Below, piece by piece: positions 24,274-32,817 of a stretch of DNA of 44,353 nt (the first letter of the stretch is position 1; the number at the start of each line of letters is the position of its first letter). Made by a program: the position numbers and the translations under genes. Under the pieces are notes generated by a model that saw nothing but the letters and a program-made list of their open reading frames with translations, made no database searches and was not told the origin of the DNA. Origin of the DNA: Ligilactobacillus salitolerans. Lineage in GTDB: Bacteria > Bacillota > Bacilli > Lactobacillales > Lactobacillaceae. Location of the stretch: the NCBI RefSeq assembly GCF_003864415.1, contig NZ_BFFP01000019.1, positions 1 through 44,353 of the forward strand. The letters are read 5' to 3'.

Positions 24274-25410
24274 TTATTTGATATTTTTCGTCCACGGCAA
24301 ATTGGCAGTCCCGCCAGTTGTCGCCCCGATCATCTGGAGAAATGTCGGCGTGATCCCCAGCTCATCTAATTCAGCTGAGGAAACATGGTAACGCAGTGCG
24401 CTTTCCTCACCCGCTTCGACCTTTTGGACCCATTTTGGCTCCCAGAGCAGCTCGTGTCCGAGTGCGACCAGATCATAACTCTCTGCCGCCTGCTGGGCTT
24501 GCTGCGGTGTCTTGATCCCGCCAACTACGATCTGCGGCAAAGCACCATTCAATTCATCTTTGATCTGCTCATTGATGAATTCAGCTTTTTGAGGCTCTCT
24601 CTGGGATTTTTGCCAGACATCGCCTTGTGAGACATGAAGGTAATCCAACTTAGTTTGTTTTAGTTCATGTACCAAAGCCAAGGTATCAGCAACCGTGATC
24701 CCCGGCTCTTCCAGTTCCTCCGGTGAGATCCGGTAGCCTAACAAGAATGGGTGCTTGCTGTATTTTTCGATCGTCTGAGCCGCTTCGTTGACCACGGCTA
24801 ACGGAAATTTCATCCGTTTTTGCAGCGAACCGCCCCATTCATCATCGCGCCGGTTAGAATGTGGGGAAAAGAACTGCTGGATCAGGTAGGTATTTGCCCC
24901 ATGGAGCTCGACACCATCGAAACCAGCGGCGATCGCGCGCCGTGTTGCAGCTCCGAAGTCTTTGATCGTCTGTAAAATCTCTTCAGCACTCAAAGCCCTG
25001 GGCGTTTCATAGCCTGGACGTGGGGCTGCCACCGTGCTGGCATTGACCGGCTGGCGTCCGCGCAAGATTTTAGAATTGGTCATCCTTCCTGCACTAAAGA
25101 TCTGCAAAATCGCCTTAGTCCCGCCTTGTTTCATGGCGGCAGCCAATTTCTCCAGCTGCGGCAGGCACTTGTCATCTGCAACACTCAGCTCGCCTTCAAA
25201 GCCCTTGCCCAGAGCATTGACGTTAGCGACACCGGTGATAAACATGCCGACCCCGCCGGCACGCTTGGCGTAATAGGCGATCTCGTCGCTGGTAACGACC
25301 CCGTCTTCAAAGGACATCCGCTCTGTCATTGGCGGGATCACGACCCGATTCTTGAGAGTGACAGCTTTATTTGCAAAAGTAAAAGGTTCTAAAAATTTGT
25401 AGTTAGGCAA
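24274..25410 (-). CDS. Old Yellow Enzyme-type NAD(P)H:flavin oxidoreductase
   Basis: A 378-aa FMN-containing TIM-barrel ene-reductase. Seen: KNRVVIPPMTERMSFEDG, YYAKRAGGVGMFITG, LQIFSAGR, and GFDGVELHGANTYLIQQFFSP with the substrate-binding His/Asn pair of HGAN, then RRDDEWGGS and a C-terminal VALGHELLWEPKW phosphate-binding part. It reduces activated C=C bonds; the physiological substrate is unknown. Start TTG 25410 with GGAGC about 10 bases upstream. Monocistronic, with its own terminator. Confidence 0.9.
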   Translation of the reverse strand: MPNYKFLEPFTFANKAVTLKNRVVIPPMTERMSFEDGVVTSDEIAYYAKRAGGVGMFITGVANVNALGKGFEGELSVADDKCLPQLEKLAAAMKQGGTKAILQIFSAGRMTNSKILRGRQPVNASTVAAPRPGYETPRALSAEEILQTIKDFGAATRRAIAAGFDGVELHGANTYLIQQFFSPHSNRRDDEWGGSLQKRMKFPLAVVNEAAQTIEKYSKHPFLLGYRISPEELEEPGITVADTLALVHELKQTKLDYLHVSQGDVWQKSQREPQKAEFINEQIKDELNGALPQIVVGGIKTPQQAQQAAESYDLVALGHELLWEPKWVQKVEAGEESALRYHVSSAELDELGITPTFLQMIGATTGGTANLPWTKNIK

Positions 25411-25606
25411 TTGAATAGCGCTCCTTTTTAGTAGTTAAATTGGCTTCACGGTACGACTGAATATCCGCTTTGTCAAACATAACAATCGCGCCTGATCTGA
25501 AAGAAGCTGCTAGACCAATTAAAAAAAGCCGTTCCATTCAGTCTCAATAATGACTGCTGTAACGACTTTCTTGCCTATGACAAAAACGGCAAAGGTCATT
25601 TCTTGC

Positions 25607-26757
25607 TTATGCATTTTCCATCTTGTCTTTGACCGTCAATCCCAGATAAATGAATTCATAGATCATCTCACCTTTTCTGGAAATGGCAGTTTGACCATCT
25701 TGATATTCCATCTGCCCAAGCGCAAAGTTGCGTGTGGTCGACGGATGAAGGCCCTTCAATTTCAGAAATAAGCTAATGAGCTTAGGAACACCAGCTGCGG
25801 CATCCCGAGCTTCCAGTTCATTTTGTTGACTGAGAGTGTACTTCAGCTGCTTATCTCCCTGGCTAAACTCATATTCGATCACTTTCGGGTAAATCTTGCC
25901 CGACAATTTTTCTTGGTATTCTTGGATGAAGCGGCACTTCGGCGCGTGCAGATCTTCCATCAGTAATTTGCCGGTGTTATCCTGCAAGAACATCATCGGC
26001 AGCCGCTGGTAACCGAATTTTTTTGCGCGCCAATATCGAAGATCACCAGCGTATAATCGCCAAAATCCTGCCGTCCCCACAACCAGTGATCCCAAGATGT
26101 ATTATGAGCCATGTTGCCCCACTGATGATCATGATAGCCGGCGCCGGTCACACTGTGCTCCTCTCCAGCATAAAACAAAGTACCCGTCACTTTGCCGCGC
26201 GGGACTGCACAGAGCCAAGTAAAATAACCAGCCTCGTCAGCGCCAAATGTGAAGCCGCCCGCACCCGGCCGCCACGGCTGCGAAGTACTGGTCAAGGTCA
26301 AGTCTGCTCCAACATTAGAAGCTGACCCACTTCCGCCAGCACCGTCTGATCCATTAACCCCGCCGGTCGGCGCCACGTGGATCTGATATTCTTTCAGATT
26401 GCCCTCGACAAAATGCGGTCCGAAGTGGACATCACAGCGGTCAGACCCAAAGCGTGCGTCTGCTTTGGTCAAGATCACATTATCCTTGTAAGTTTGCCCG
26501 TCCGGTGCGGTAATTTTGATCACGACCGAGGGAATGGTCCCATCCTTGCTGATCGTCCGGTTATCTTTGGTATTAAAATGGATCACGGCTTTACTCCCAT
26601 CATCCAAAATCATATCAAAGTACCACCATTCATACACACCAGCACGATCATCATCGCGCTTGCCATCTTCCCAGGCTGAAATTTTCCCTTTAGTCGTCCC
26701 CATTCTAGTGTAATCTTTAGGCTGATCCATGACCCGCGCCGGAATTGTTTTTGCCAT
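25607..26757 (-). pseudogene. CrtC-like (lipocalin-like, hydratase) protein, frameshifted at a poly-A run
   Basis: Two overlapping frames make one protein. The upstream part, from ATG 26757 with a GGAG site, has EWWYFDMILDDGSKAVIHF and GAGYHDHQWGN, the signatures of CrtC/AttH carotenoid-1,2-hydratase-like proteins. It reads into GDYTLVIFDIG near 26030 and then goes out of frame at a run of seven A on the minus strand (complement of 26018-26024). The downstream frame resumes with KKFGYQRLPMMFLQDNTG and runs to 25607. Eight A would restore one frame of about 380 aa. Either a one-base deletion, a slippery -1 site, or a homopolymer reading error explains this. No carotenoid genes are nearby, so the substrate is probably something else. 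Confidence 0.75.
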
Positions 26758-26788
26758 CACTCTCACTCCGCTTCCAAGTTTTACCCCT

Positions 26789-26834
26789 ATTTTATCTGCC
26801 GGTCGCTTGTGATACAATATGTTTCACTGAAACA
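26789..26834. promoter_or_regulatory. Overlapping divergent promoters with a perfect 15-bp operator
   Basis: Plus strand: extended -10 TGATACAAT (26810-26818) for the TetR gene. Minus strand: TTGTAT (complement of 26812-26817), 17 bp, TAAAAT (complement of 26789-26794) for the CrtC-like gene. A perfect palindrome TGTTTCA-C-TGAAACA (26820-26834) lies at the start region of one promoter and just upstream of the other. This is a typical TetR autoregulation layout. Confidence 0.65.
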
Positions 26835-26868
26835 AAAAAGGCACATTCGTTGCACTAGGAGGTTGCCC

Positions 26869-27405
26869 ATGAATCACGGACAGTTAGAAAATAAAAGGGT
26901 CAAAGAACAAATCATCACAGCCTACTTTGACTTGCTCGCACAAAAATCACCAGGATCGATCACTGTGACTGAGATCATCAAGAAAGCCGGGGTCGCGCGC
27001 ACATCATACTACCGTAATTTTTATCAGCAAGACGACATCGTCGAATACTATCTCAAATTGCTGACAGAACGTTTGCCGCAACCGACCGATGATATCATGA
27101 CCTATCAAAACGCACTGCAAGGCTTTACCAACACGCTGCATGCCGTCCGCAGCGAGAAAAAACAATTTCTGCTGCTCTATCAGACCGGATATTCCCAGCT
27201 GCTGCAAGCTTTCCTCTTGGATAATATTTTTGCCATTGCTGGAGATATGACAGTCGCTGATCCAGAGATCTACCGGCTTTATTTTGTCACTGGCGCTGTC
27301 TATAACCTGTTAATTGCCTGGCTGGAACGCGACACCCGTGAAACTCCGGAAAAACTGGCAGCCATCGCTGCGGATTACCTGACCAACGGAGTTTTGGAAA
27401 AATAA
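26869..27405 (+). CDS. TetR/AcrR-family regulator
   Basis: A 178-aa regulator. The N-terminal TetR helix-turn-helix is in KEQIITAYFDLLAQKSPGSITVTEIIKKAG with SYYRNF at the recognition helix end. The rest (about 65-178) is a helical ligand domain of the TetR_C type seen in lactobacillar regulators. ATG 26869 with AGGAGG at 26857-26862; the 60-base longer frame is promoter sequence. It is divergent from the CrtC-like gene and probably represses it and itself through the palindrome between them. The inducer is unknown. Confidence 0.88.
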   Translation: MNHGQLENKRVKEQIITAYFDLLAQKSPGSITVTEIIKKAGVARTSYYRNFYQQDDIVEYYLKLLTERLPQPTDDIMTYQNALQGFTNTLHAVRSEKKQFLLLYQTGYSQLLQAFLLDNIFAIAGDMTVADPEIYRLYFVTGAVYNLLIAWLERDTRETPEKLAAIAADYLTNGVLEK

Positions 27406-27594
27406 GTAAACTTGCAAATTTTAGAAATTCAAAACTAAAAACCCCTTATAATTAAGAACGAGTTTTGATTAATATGCTTAAATGTTTAATAATACTCTGA
27501 CTAGGCTAAGAGAGTATAAATGTCCCTTTTTTTCAAATTGCATTGAGAACCTCAAGCAAAATATGTTTCAAGTAGCGCAATTCAATCCTATAAA

Positions 27595-27631
27595 GAAAAG
27601 CGCCAGTTTCAAAAATTCCGAAACTAACGCT
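27595..27631 (-). terminator. Terminator of higBA
   Basis: AGCGTTAGTTTC / GAAACTGGCGCT arms (27599-27631), followed by TTTTCTTT on the minus strand, just beyond the higA stop. Confidence 0.75.
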
Positions 27632-27656
27632 CTCGACGTTGGAACATCTCTATACC

Positions 27657-27935
27657 TTAAGTGAATTCAACTTTGAGTTTTTTCCCAAGTGCAAAGGCAA
27701 TCTTACTCATGGTATCGAAACTAGTATTCTGGCCGTTTTCAATCCGTGCAATTGTTGACTGTGGAACATTTGCCCGCTCTGCCAGGTCACGTTGTGTCAA
27801 ACCAGCGCGTTCACGCTCGTTCATCAGCGCAACCGCACTCTCAAGTTTGGCAGATTCAGCATTAAAGCCTGCCTTGAATTCAGGGTCTTTAAGTTGCTCA
27901 GTGAGATAATTGTCAAAAGGAATGTTTTTTGCCAT
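27657..27935 (-). CDS. higA: HigA-type antitoxin (Xre-family HTH)
   Basis: A 92-aa antitoxin and autorepressor. The C-terminal helix-turn-helix (about 40-85) has AGLTQRDLAERANVPQSTIARIENGQ. The N-terminal FDNYLTEQLKDPEFKAGFNAES is the usual partner region of HigA-like antitoxins. ATG 27935 has GGGAGG upstream; the longer frame to 28034 lies inside higB. It follows the toxin with a single-base gap, giving the toxin-first order of higBA, so translational coupling is likely. Confidence 0.9.
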   Translation of the reverse strand: MAKNIPFDNYLTEQLKDPEFKAGFNAESAKLESAVALMNERERAGLTQRDLAERANVPQSTIARIENGQNTSFDTMSKIAFALGKKLKVEFT

Positions 27936-27936
27936 C

Positions 27937-28296
27937 TTACTTACCTCCCAAATTATCGTAGTATTCTGTCCTGAGTGCTTTAGCATGATTAAGCTCAGAC
28001 ACCGGTGTCTTCTGGGTCTTCTTCGTAAAACCATGCGTGATCACATAATGCGGACCATCAACATGAAAATACAAACCGCGTTGGATATTCGAGCCTGTTG
28101 TTCGGAGCTCAAAAATACCATCTGAGATTTTTTTGACCCACATTTGGCGTATCGCCACTTGCAACCCAAACTTCTGCGTCTTAGCGATCACAGCAACCAT
28201 TCTCTGCTTCTCCACCAGCTTCAAACTGTCTAAAAATTCTTGGAATTCATTGTGTCCGCTTGGACGTGTATAAAACTCGAACTTAGGATTTTCCAT
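27937..28296 (-). CDS. higB: HigB-type toxin (RelE/ParE superfamily)
   Basis: A 119-aa toxin of the RelE/HigB group, in which family members cleave mRNA on the ribosome. Seen: FYTRPSGHNEFQEFLDSL, a basic VAIRQMWVKKISDGIFELR strand, and GLYFHVDGPHYVITHGFTKKTQKTP, the phage-derived Gp49-like/HigB core. The ATG at 28296 lies only six bases after a -10 box, so the mRNA may have no leader and no ribosome site; the in-frame GTG at 28311 lies upstream of that start point. It is the first gene of the higBA pair. Confidence 0.88.
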   Translation of the reverse strand: MENPKFEFYTRPSGHNEFQEFLDSLKLVEKQRMVAVIAKTQKFGLQVAIRQMWVKKISDGIFELRTTGSNIQRGLYFHVDGPHYVITHGFTKKTQKTPVSELNHAKALRTEYYDNLGGK

Positions 28297-28302
28297 AAAG
28301 TA

Positions 28303-28331
28303 AGTATACACCTAGTTAGCCAAAATATCAA
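28303..28331 (-). promoter_or_regulatory. higBA promoter predicting a leaderless mRNA
   Basis: Minus-strand TTGATA (complement of 28326-28331), a 17-bp spacer, and TATACT (complement of 28303-28308), then six bases to the higB ATG. Transcription would start at or next to the A of the ATG. Confidence 0.65.
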
Positions 28332-28425
28332 TATATGCTATCAAGATGCCTAAAAATCGTGTAATTACATTTCAGAACTGAAAGACATACTACTTTGCAG
28401 TAACACCCCCCTTTGTTACCACTTT

Positions 28426-29292
28426 TTACTTTGCATGATCACCTAGACGAGAATAGAACAACTCCGGCGGGCAGCCTTGTAGCCCTGAAACCTGACCATC
28501 CCCGATCTCCATAATAGTCAGTGTACCATCGACCAGCCTGGCAAAATCAATAGTAATAAATGGAGAATCTATGCCACCTGCTTGTTGCGCAATAAACTCC
28601 TGGTCAACATCAGACAATAAAACTGGGTCATCCGTCCAGTAGTTATAAATCGAAAAAAGCTTGTTTCGCCAATAATAGACGCGGTATTCTTCATAAATTG
28701 GTTCAGAATGAAAATACCCAATTTTCTTAAACTGAACAAAATCACGTAAGACAACGCCTCCAACTAAAAAGTCACCCTGACGCTCAATAAAGTTATGGAT
28801 CACTGCTAGTGCCTTTTCTTGGTCACGCGTATCGGGGATAAAGAAAGCGGAATCCCATTCATTTTTCCTGCTCTTCACAAAATCCTTGACAGTGACCGGA
28901 CCATTAAATTTGCCTAACAAATTCAACAATGATTTATCGTCCAGCTTTGTAGTCCAGCGGGCTGTGAGAGTATGTGGATGATCTGCCCAATTTGGCAACA
29001 GGTGTGCCGCGGTATATGCAGCAAAGTCAGTAATCATAGCTCCGCCTCTGGCCCCGATACCATCAGCCAAGCATTTATACTGCTCTGGTCGCAACATCCA
29101 GCCTCGATATATGACTTGACCTAATTTACCCAGAAAATCAGTTATGGTGACCTTACCTTTTTCAATTAAAGTATCCAAATCAATAATAGCAGTTTGAAAA
29201 TACGCTTTGGCAGCCCGCCGCTCAGCTGCGTAATCAGGATCAACTCGCTGCCGATCAAGCGGATCCGCTGGAAACAATATTGTGACAGACAT
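28426..29292 (-). CDS. ATP-grasp domain protein (R2K-like)
   Basis: A 288-aa cytosolic protein. N-terminal MSVTILFPADPLDRQRVDPDY, a middle KDFVKSRKNEWDSAFFIPD segment with clustered Lys/Arg (nucleotide-binding), then VLRDFVQFKKIG, EEYRVYYWRNKLFSIYNYW, and a C-terminal ITIDFARLVDGTLTIMEIGDGQVSGL. The last has the acidic and Asn-like metal region of ATP-grasp enzymes. It fits the R2K-clade ATP-grasp proteins, which are scattered in bacteria and phages and are thought to ligate peptide or amine groups. ATG start with AGGGGGG upstream. It stands alone between higBA and the island; substrates are unknown. Confidence 0.65.
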   Translation of the reverse strand: MSVTILFPADPLDRQRVDPDYAAERRAAKAYFQTAIIDLDTLIEKGKVTITDFLGKLGQVIYRGWMLRPEQYKCLADGIGARGGAMITDFAAYTAAHLLPNWADHPHTLTARWTTKLDDKSLLNLLGKFNGPVTVKDFVKSRKNEWDSAFFIPDTRDQEKALAVIHNFIERQGDFLVGGVVLRDFVQFKKIGYFHSEPIYEEYRVYYWRNKLFSIYNYWTDDPVLLSDVDQEFIAQQAGGIDSPFITIDFARLVDGTLTIMEIGDGQVSGLQGCPPELFYSRLGDHAK

Positions 29293-29343
29293 TTAAGACC
29301 CCCCTATTCGTATCATCGGATATTGACCCGATTTTTTACACAG

Positions 29344-29393
29344 AAAAACCCGCGAATAACTAGACTTCACGTCCAATTATCGGCGGGATTTTT
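29344..29393. terminator. Bidirectional hairpin downstream of the attachment site
   Basis: CCCGC...ATAA and TTAT...GCGGG arms (29349-29387) with A and T runs outside. On the minus strand it could be the original terminator of the gene into which the island inserted. Confidence 0.7.
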
Positions 29394-29479
29394 GGCGAGA
29401 AGCAACATATCTTCTCGCAAACCATATTCCATTGTATCTTCCGAACATGCTGTCAAATCAGTGTTGCTGTTTTAACTTG

Positions 29480-29500
29480 CTATTCCCACTCGAGCGTATC
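29480..29500. other. Candidate attachment site, guaA-3'-end-like
   Basis: Read on the minus strand the segment encodes D-T-L-E-W-E-stop (CTCGAGTGGGAATAG core). GMP synthase genes typically end T-I-E-W-E-stop, and the guaA 3' end is a known integration target. It lies 33 bases beyond the integrase stop, where an att site is expected. The second copy and the target gene would lie beyond the right edge, so this is unproven. Confidence 0.4.
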
Positions 29501-29534
29501 TTCAGCGGCGCTATCCCGCGTCATCACTAGGTTT

Positions 29535-30809
29535 CTATGCCTCAGCCACTGTTTTGGCGGGGAGTTTGGCGGGGCTTAGTTGATCGTACTTTACCGCCTG
29601 ATTCCCCACGAACCGCACCTGATTCTGACCCGCCGTCTTGATCGTGATGTTACCCGAAATCTGTTCGGCGATATCTGCATCCAGTCCGCCCCATAAGTGC
29701 GAATAGTGCTTCAGCGTGATCTCAGGTGACGAATGGCCTAAGCGCTTGGACAACACCAGTACGGAGACGTTGAACTCATTGATGAGATACGACGCATGAC
29801 TGTGGCGCAGCCCTTTGCCTTCGACTGGGTGCACCTGCGCCAACTTGGCGTAGCGGTGGATAATCCTCGAGATCGTGGACTTGGTCATCGGCAAGCCATC
29901 GTAGGTCATGATGAAGTCATCAACCCCGCCCAGCCCGAAACTCTTCTGCACCTCGCGCCAGCGCCGTAGAATTGCCACGGTGTCATCATCAAGCGTCAAG
30001 ATGCGCTTGCCGCTGTCTGTCTTCGTGTAGTCGTGGCGCTCCCAGTCATGCCGGTTCTTCATCACCAGCATGTGGTCAACGTGCAGCTGCTTCTTGGCGA
30101 GATCAACATCTCGCCACCACAGCGCCGTGCCTTCGTTGACGCGCACGCCAGTCAGGAAGTACAGCCACAACATCACGAAGTTCAGGTGACCGTAAATGTC
30201 ATCAATGCAGATTTGCGCGATGACTTGTTCAAACTCAGCTTTCGTCCAAAACGGCACGCTGCTTTTGGCCTTAGGGATCGCCTTGACCCGCTTCGACACA
30301 TTGCTGGACAGGTACTGCATCTGCACCGCATGGTCAAGGGACTTGCGGAAGCAGCCGAACACCAAACCAGCATAGCCTTGCGAGTAGCCCGCACCGCCGT
30401 CTTTTTCATCCGTGAGCAGCCACGTGCGGAAGTTCTGCACGTCGGTGATATCGATATCGCGCAACAGCTGGTCGCCAAAGCGGGCGATACAGATATCAAA
30501 GCTGCGATTACGGACAGCGAAGGTGCTTTCCTCCACGTCGGTTTTGTACGCTGGGATATACGCGTCTTTCATGAACTGGCGGTAGGTCATGCGAAAGTTC
30601 GTAAACCCATGCGCCTCATGATATTCACGCTTCACCCGCGTAAGTTCCTTGTTCGCCGCAAACGCAGTGTTGAATGGCATTCCTTGACTGTCCTTCCGCC
30701 CTTTCTTGCGGACGCGCTTGCCACTCATCTTATCGGTGCCCAACTCGGTTTCATAGTAGAAGTTACCTTTGGCGTCTATGAATACGCCTGGATATTTGGT
30801 TTTACTCAT
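29535..30809 (-). CDS. Tyrosine-type site-specific integrase
   Basis: A 424-aa phage/ICE integrase. The N-terminal AP2-like arm-binding domain includes YPGVFIDAKGNFYYETELG, the SAM-like core-binding domain is at about 75-180, and the C-terminal catalytic domain has TGVRVNEGTALWW (Arg), GLRHSHASYL (His-x-x-Arg type box), LGHSSPEIT and HYSHLW (nucleophile Tyr). It is thus apparently intact. ATG 30809 with GGAG nine bases upstream; another in-frame ATG at 30824 is possible. It overlaps the end of the DUF3173 gene, as is common in this element type, and it is the gene nearest the candidate att site. Confidence 0.93.
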   Translation of the reverse strand: MSKTKYPGVFIDAKGNFYYETELGTDKMSGKRVRKKGRKDSQGMPFNTAFAANKELTRVKREYHEAHGFTNFRMTYRQFMKDAYIPAYKTDVEESTFAVRNRSFDICIARFGDQLLRDIDITDVQNFRTWLLTDEKDGGAGYSQGYAGLVFGCFRKSLDHAVQMQYLSSNVSKRVKAIPKAKSSVPFWTKAEFEQVIAQICIDDIYGHLNFVMLWLYFLTGVRVNEGTALWWRDVDLAKKQLHVDHMLVMKNRHDWERHDYTKTDSGKRILTLDDDTVAILRRWREVQKSFGLGGVDDFIMTYDGLPMTKSTISRIIHRYAKLAQVHPVEGKGLRHSHASYLINEFNVSVLVLSKRLGHSSPEITLKHYSHLWGGLDADIAEQISGNITIKTAGQNQVRFVGNQAVKYDQLSPAKLPAKTVAEA

Positions 30810-31008
30810 TCTCAACAGCTCCATTCATCGGTGACCCGAGAATGGACTCAACGACAGAACGCGGCACGCGCCCTAAGTTTCGGTTGAGATACAAGGGATA
30901 ACCTTTTTGTACCATCCTTTGCTTCGCTTGTCTAATAATATTGCGCGCGGTGTGCTGCTTAAAACCTAATGCCATCAGATCTTGATAGCAGACAAAACTC
31001 TTATCCAA
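30802..31008 (-). CDS. DUF3173-family small protein, probable excision/regulatory factor
   Basis: A 68-aa basic protein with DLMALGFKQHTARNIIRQAKQRMVQKGYPLY and LGRVPRSVVESILG, a helix-turn-helix-like layout. This family is regularly found directly upstream of integrases in streptococcal and lactobacillar integrative elements. An excisionase-like or int-regulatory role is inferred from position and size. The TTG start at 31008 has AGAAGGAAG about 10 bases upstream. It overlaps the integrase start by a few codons. Confidence 0.85.
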   Translation of the reverse strand: MDKSFVCYQDLMALGFKQHTARNIIRQAKQRMVQKGYPLYLNRNLGRVPRSVVESILGSPMNGAVENE

Positions 31009-31085
31009 TTACGTCACTTCCTTCTCATTGATTGAAGTGAGATAATCAAACCAGATAGGACCCAAATCTTATCTGTGAAGGGTGA

Positions 31086-32366
31086 CTACTTGCTTTGGTC
31101 GGCATAGTCGCTCTTTTTTGATGTCTCACTCGGTTCTGAATCCGTCAAAACGCCGTTGCGGTGATGCTGATAGTGGTGAATCAAGTCCCAGTGGCGTTGC
31201 GTCAACTTGCCGCCGTCAATAATCGCCTTCAGCTCAGTAGTGCCATTGTACTGATCAATCAGCTGCAACATCTTCAGCGACGGCGCGACCTGCTTCTTGA
31301 GCCAACGGGTAATGTGCGCGTAACTCAATGGTTCAGGATTGGTAGAAAGTCGCAGCTTGTCGCGATAATTGCCGATGAAAGCATCCCAGCGCGGATCTGT
31401 CGCCCACTGACTCTTCGCTTTGTGACTCGGCGTCAAAAAACGCAGGTAGCGATTGATGATGCCGAACACAACTTTCTCTGGATCATGCTCTGCCAACAAA
31501 TTCTTAATTGCCGCAGCGGCGCGTTTGCGACGTAACCGGACTTCAAAGCGTGTCCGTATCGGCTGATCTTCAATCGCAATCTCAGGGTGCTTCTGGTGTT
31601 GCTCAAAAGCCTTGTCGTAAATACAGAAGTACACTTCACTTTGCGGCGACCCCAGATACAAGGTTCTGCCCGATACCTTCCACTGCTTGGTGCGATTATC
31701 TCGGAAACCATGAAAACGTGAGGTGAATTCATCACGGTCACACTTCTCAATCAAGGTTGGTACGTCAAGCAAGCCATTGCGATCATTGATGGCGAGGTCA
31801 ACTCGGGTGAAATGACCGTCAAGCGCAATGCACGTCTCTAGGAAGTCGTACCAGGTGCGATTCTGCTGGCGCAAATACGATTCAACATAGCGGCAGCCTT
31901 GGCCCTTCAGTTCAATCATTGTGCCACTGTCTTCGCTTGGATCATAACCGTCTGCATTCACATCTTGATATGGCGACAGCAACACATCGATTTCACCACA
32001 TTTGAAGGTCGCCGCGTACCCGTATCGCGCCCCTTCTTTGAGATTAAAGTGATTCAGGTTAATCTGGAACAGTTCGGTCACCAGTTCTTCATAGTCGTGC
32101 GACTTGAAGGTAACGCCCAAGTAATCAATACAGACGTCAACGTTGTTCTGGCCGGTCAACGACCGCAGTGCCAACGTCAATCGCAACCGCGCTTGTTGGT
32201 TAATCGGCTTGTTTCCCGTCAGCAGCTGGTTCAAATGCGATCGACTGTAATCAGCCGTCTTCGCTAATTGGCCCTGAGTGATCTTGTGCGTGCGCATCTC
32301 ATTATGAAACTGGTTTAGCCAGTCGGTATTCGTCATCCCGCCGACTAAGTTCAAATCTTTCAGCAT
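31086..32366 (-). CDS. Rep_trans-type replication initiation factor with N-terminal HTH
   Basis: A 426-aa protein. The N-terminal Xre-like helix-turn-helix (about 20-65) has KITQGQLAKTADYSRSHLNQLL. The central and C-terminal part (about 75-370) has VCIDYLGVTFKSHDYEE, GQGCRYVESYL, FTRVDLAINDR and TRFEVRLRRKRA, the pattern of rolling-circle-type initiators found in Tn916-like and related elements. It probably nicks the element's origin, allowing replication of the excised circle. ATG 32366 with AAAGGAG close by. Downstream are DUF3173 and int; upstream is a gene-free GC-rich segment that may hold the origin. Confidence 0.85.
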   Translation of the reverse strand: MLKDLNLVGGMTNTDWLNQFHNEMRTHKITQGQLAKTADYSRSHLNQLLTGNKPINQQARLRLTLALRSLTGQNNVDVCIDYLGVTFKSHDYEELVTELFQINLNHFNLKEGARYGYAATFKCGEIDVLLSPYQDVNADGYDPSEDSGTMIELKGQGCRYVESYLRQQNRTWYDFLETCIALDGHFTRVDLAINDRNGLLDVPTLIEKCDRDEFTSRFHGFRDNRTKQWKVSGRTLYLGSPQSEVYFCIYDKAFEQHQKHPEIAIEDQPIRTRFEVRLRRKRAAAAIKNLLAEHDPEKVVFGIINRYLRFLTPSHKAKSQWATDPRWDAFIGNYRDKLRLSTNPEPLSYAHITRWLKKQVAPSLKMLQLIDQYNGTTELKAIIDGGKLTQRHWDLIHHYQHHRNGVLTDSEPSETSKKSDYADQSK

Positions 32367-32773
32367 GTTAGCTCCTTTCGAAGCGACCTGACAGCAAAGC
32401 CTTCTTTCTGCTTACGCAAAGTGGCTTGCCACCGGCGCTTTCGTCCTACTTACGTGTATTTTGTCTCTAATATTTGCCCCCCTATTAGAGACCGGGGGCT
32501 TGTGGCGGCCGGCTAACGCCGACCGCCGCCGCTCGCGCTAGCGGCTTTCGCGCTGCACGCCGCGCACGGCGGCGATGCATTGCCAGACACTTCCGGAAGG
32601 TCTGTGAGAACTTTTGCTCTCAACATATACAGACGGTTTGTAGGACGCGATTTGAAACTGAAAGTTAAACTGTAACACGATCTTAATGTTAACAATCGAT
32701 TGGAAATCAAAAAATCACAATTTCACACACTGTCAGCCACATAATTCGAACTATTGCTCCAGAAATTTCCGAG
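32367..32773. other. Gene-free region with a GC-rich palindrome cluster, candidate origin
   Basis: Directly upstream of the rep gene, bases 32480-32590 hold an unusually GC-rich block with several interlocking inverted repeats (GCCGGC, GCTAGC, GGCGGCG/CGCCGCC-type arms) amid AT-rich flanks. The position and structure suit a double-strand origin or oriT of the element. No nick-site consensus could be assigned. No gene is seen in this segment. Confidence 0.4.
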
Positions 32774-32778
32774 ACTAA

Positions 32779-32817
32779 ACAAAAACCGTATCGTCGACAA
32801 GAGCTGTCGTGATACGG
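32779..32817 (-). terminator. Terminator of the defence operon
   Basis: CCGTATC...CGACA / TGTCG...GATACGG (32786-32817), with TTTTTG on the minus strand. It lies about 215 bases beyond the gajB stop. Confidence 0.75.

Noticed and set aside
27482-27664. 60-codon plus-strand frame after the TetR gene
   Set aside because: It has no ribosome site and runs through the higBA terminator.
30033-30887. 284-codon plus-strand frame antisense to the integrase
   Set aside because: It is the shadow of a clearly functional integrase, with no ribosome site and no recognisable domain.
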